Assembly: GCA_943331195.2 (NCBI GenBank)
Contig: CALQKQ020000268.1
Location: 1-5,444 of the forward strand
Length of the DNA stretch: 5,444 nt
Direction: 5' to 3'
Source of the DNA: Akkermansia muciniphila
GTDB lineage: Bacteria; Verrucomicrobiota; Verrucomicrobiia; Verrucomicrobiales; V1-33
This document shows, piece by piece, positions 4,818 to 5,444 of the stretch; positions within the stretch are counted from its first letter, which is position 1; each line of letters begins with the position of its first letter. The position numbers and the translations under genes were made by a program. Under the pieces are notes generated by a model. It worked only from the letters and a program-made list of their open reading frames with translations. It was not told the DNA's origin and did no database searches.

Positions 4818-5444
4818 TTAGGGTGATGTTACTCTAATTCTGAAAAAGGATCTCGGGCCATTGGCGATTGGCGCGCTGTAGCGGATTTGAGGGGCGGTTC
4901 CGGTGTTTGCGATCAAGTTCCAAGCGCCGGGTGAAAGACTGATACTTTGTTCTCCAAAATAACTGATACCTTTAACATTAGGAGGAGGGGTAAAGGTCAC
5001 GACCATATCGGGACCGATCCTCTGCCAGCTCGGAAGTAGGTCAATGCTGCTACGGTTTGGATCGAGACCAAAGGCAAATTCTATCAGATTGGTCAATCTA
5101 TCGCCATCTGGGTCGGCGGAGTCTGCGGCGGAGGCAGTATTCGATGCCGTGCCGAGATTGATGAGACGCCACGCATTGAGGGGCGTGTTGTTGACCGTTA
5201 TGGTTAAAAAGAGGGTTCCGGTGCCACTGGCATTGGATGCGCTAAGCGTCAGAGGAAAGGTGCCGGCGGCGCCCGGGGTACCGCTGATCAGACCGGTGAG
5301 GGTGTTTAGGCTCAGACCGGGAGGCATGGTTCCAGTGAAACCGTAGGAGGAAGGCGTATGGCTGGCGCTGATTTGATAGCTCAGCGGCTCTCCCTGGGTT
5401 CCGGTAACACTGTTAGAGCTGGAGATGTCTGGGGCCAGCACTGC
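4818..5444 (-). CDS. Secreted/surface protein with Ig-like (He_PIG) domain, C-terminal part only
   Basis: Only the last 208 codons are visible. The frame is open at the right edge, so the true start lies outside the window; the GTG at 5441 is just an internal Val. Counting from the edge, residues about 7-84 form a putative Ig-like repeat of the He_PIG type, with GEPLSYQIS (18-26), MPPGLSLN (40-47) and TGLISGTPGAAGTF (50-63). Next comes a linker, W92 to P129, containing DPDGDRLTNLIE (111-122). Its Asp-x-Asp-Gly-Asp...Glu spacing matches a 12-residue EF-hand-like calcium loop, as in thrombospondin-3 or dockerin-like repeats. The last 70 residues (138-208) look like a beta-rich terminal domain ending GPRSFFRIRVTSP, a style I associate with long Verrucomicrobial exported proteins. 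There is no PEP-CTERM-like motif, no C-terminal membrane segment and no basic tail, so it does not look like a substrate of the exosortase nearby. An exported adhesin or enzyme is likely; the catalytic part, if any, is not in view. Confidence 0.8.
   Translation of the reverse strand, partial: AVLAPDISSSNSVTGTQGEPLSYQISASHTPSSYGFTGTMPPGLSLNTLTGLISGTPGAAGTFPLTLSASNASGTGTLFLTITVNNTPLNAWRLINLGTASNTASAADSADPDGDRLTNLIEFAFGLDPNRSSIDLLPSWQRIGPDMVVTFTPPPNVKGISYFGEQSISLSPGAWNLIANTGTAPQIRYSAPIANGPRSFFRIRVTSP

Overview
The window most likely comes from a member of the Verrucomicrobiota. This is inferred from gene content and style: an exosortase/EpsI pair, a prenyltransferase-fold repeat protein, and a secreted protein with the 'DPDGDxLTN..E(F/Y)A.G.DP' linker typical of that phylum's exported proteins. 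No rRNA or other phylogenetic marker is present, so the assignment is provisional. No tRNA, rRNA, CRISPR array or intact mobile element is visible.

The left 3.9 kb is very GC-rich and strikingly G-skewed on the + strand (28 G versus 10 C in 601-660, by hand count). All of its genes are on +. A purine nucleoside phosphorylase (197-976) comes first. After a short AT-rich patch that may be a promoter (about 1021-1051) come four tightly arranged genes: a Trp-rich 58-aa protein with one membrane segment (1052-1228), an alpha/alpha-toroid protein of the prenyltransferase/squalene-oxidase repeat superfamily (1233-2123), an exosortase with its Cys/Arg/His triad (2192-3163), and an EpsI-family partner (3169-3912). 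Exosortase and EpsI act at the inner membrane in processing and sorting of proteins with a PEP-CTERM-like C-terminal signal, often linked to exopolysaccharide export. The two genes in front of them look co-transcribed and may be accessory parts. The toroid protein appears to lack two of the three zinc ligands of catalytic protein prenyltransferases, so its function is open.

A 380-nt convergent gap (3913-4292) holds no convincing gene. It contains several inverted repeats, one of which has the form of an intrinsic terminator for the minus strand. Base composition changes within the gap.

The right 1.15 kb is less GC-rich and carries two minus-strand genes. In transcription order these are the C-terminal part of a secreted Ig-like protein, which runs off the right edge (4818-5444), and, 60 nt further on, a stand-alone cyclic-nucleotide-binding-fold protein with no DNA-binding domain and an altered phosphate-binding cassette (4293-4757). 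The visible C-terminus of the secreted protein has no PEP-CTERM-type signal, so the substrates of this exosortase must be encoded elsewhere.
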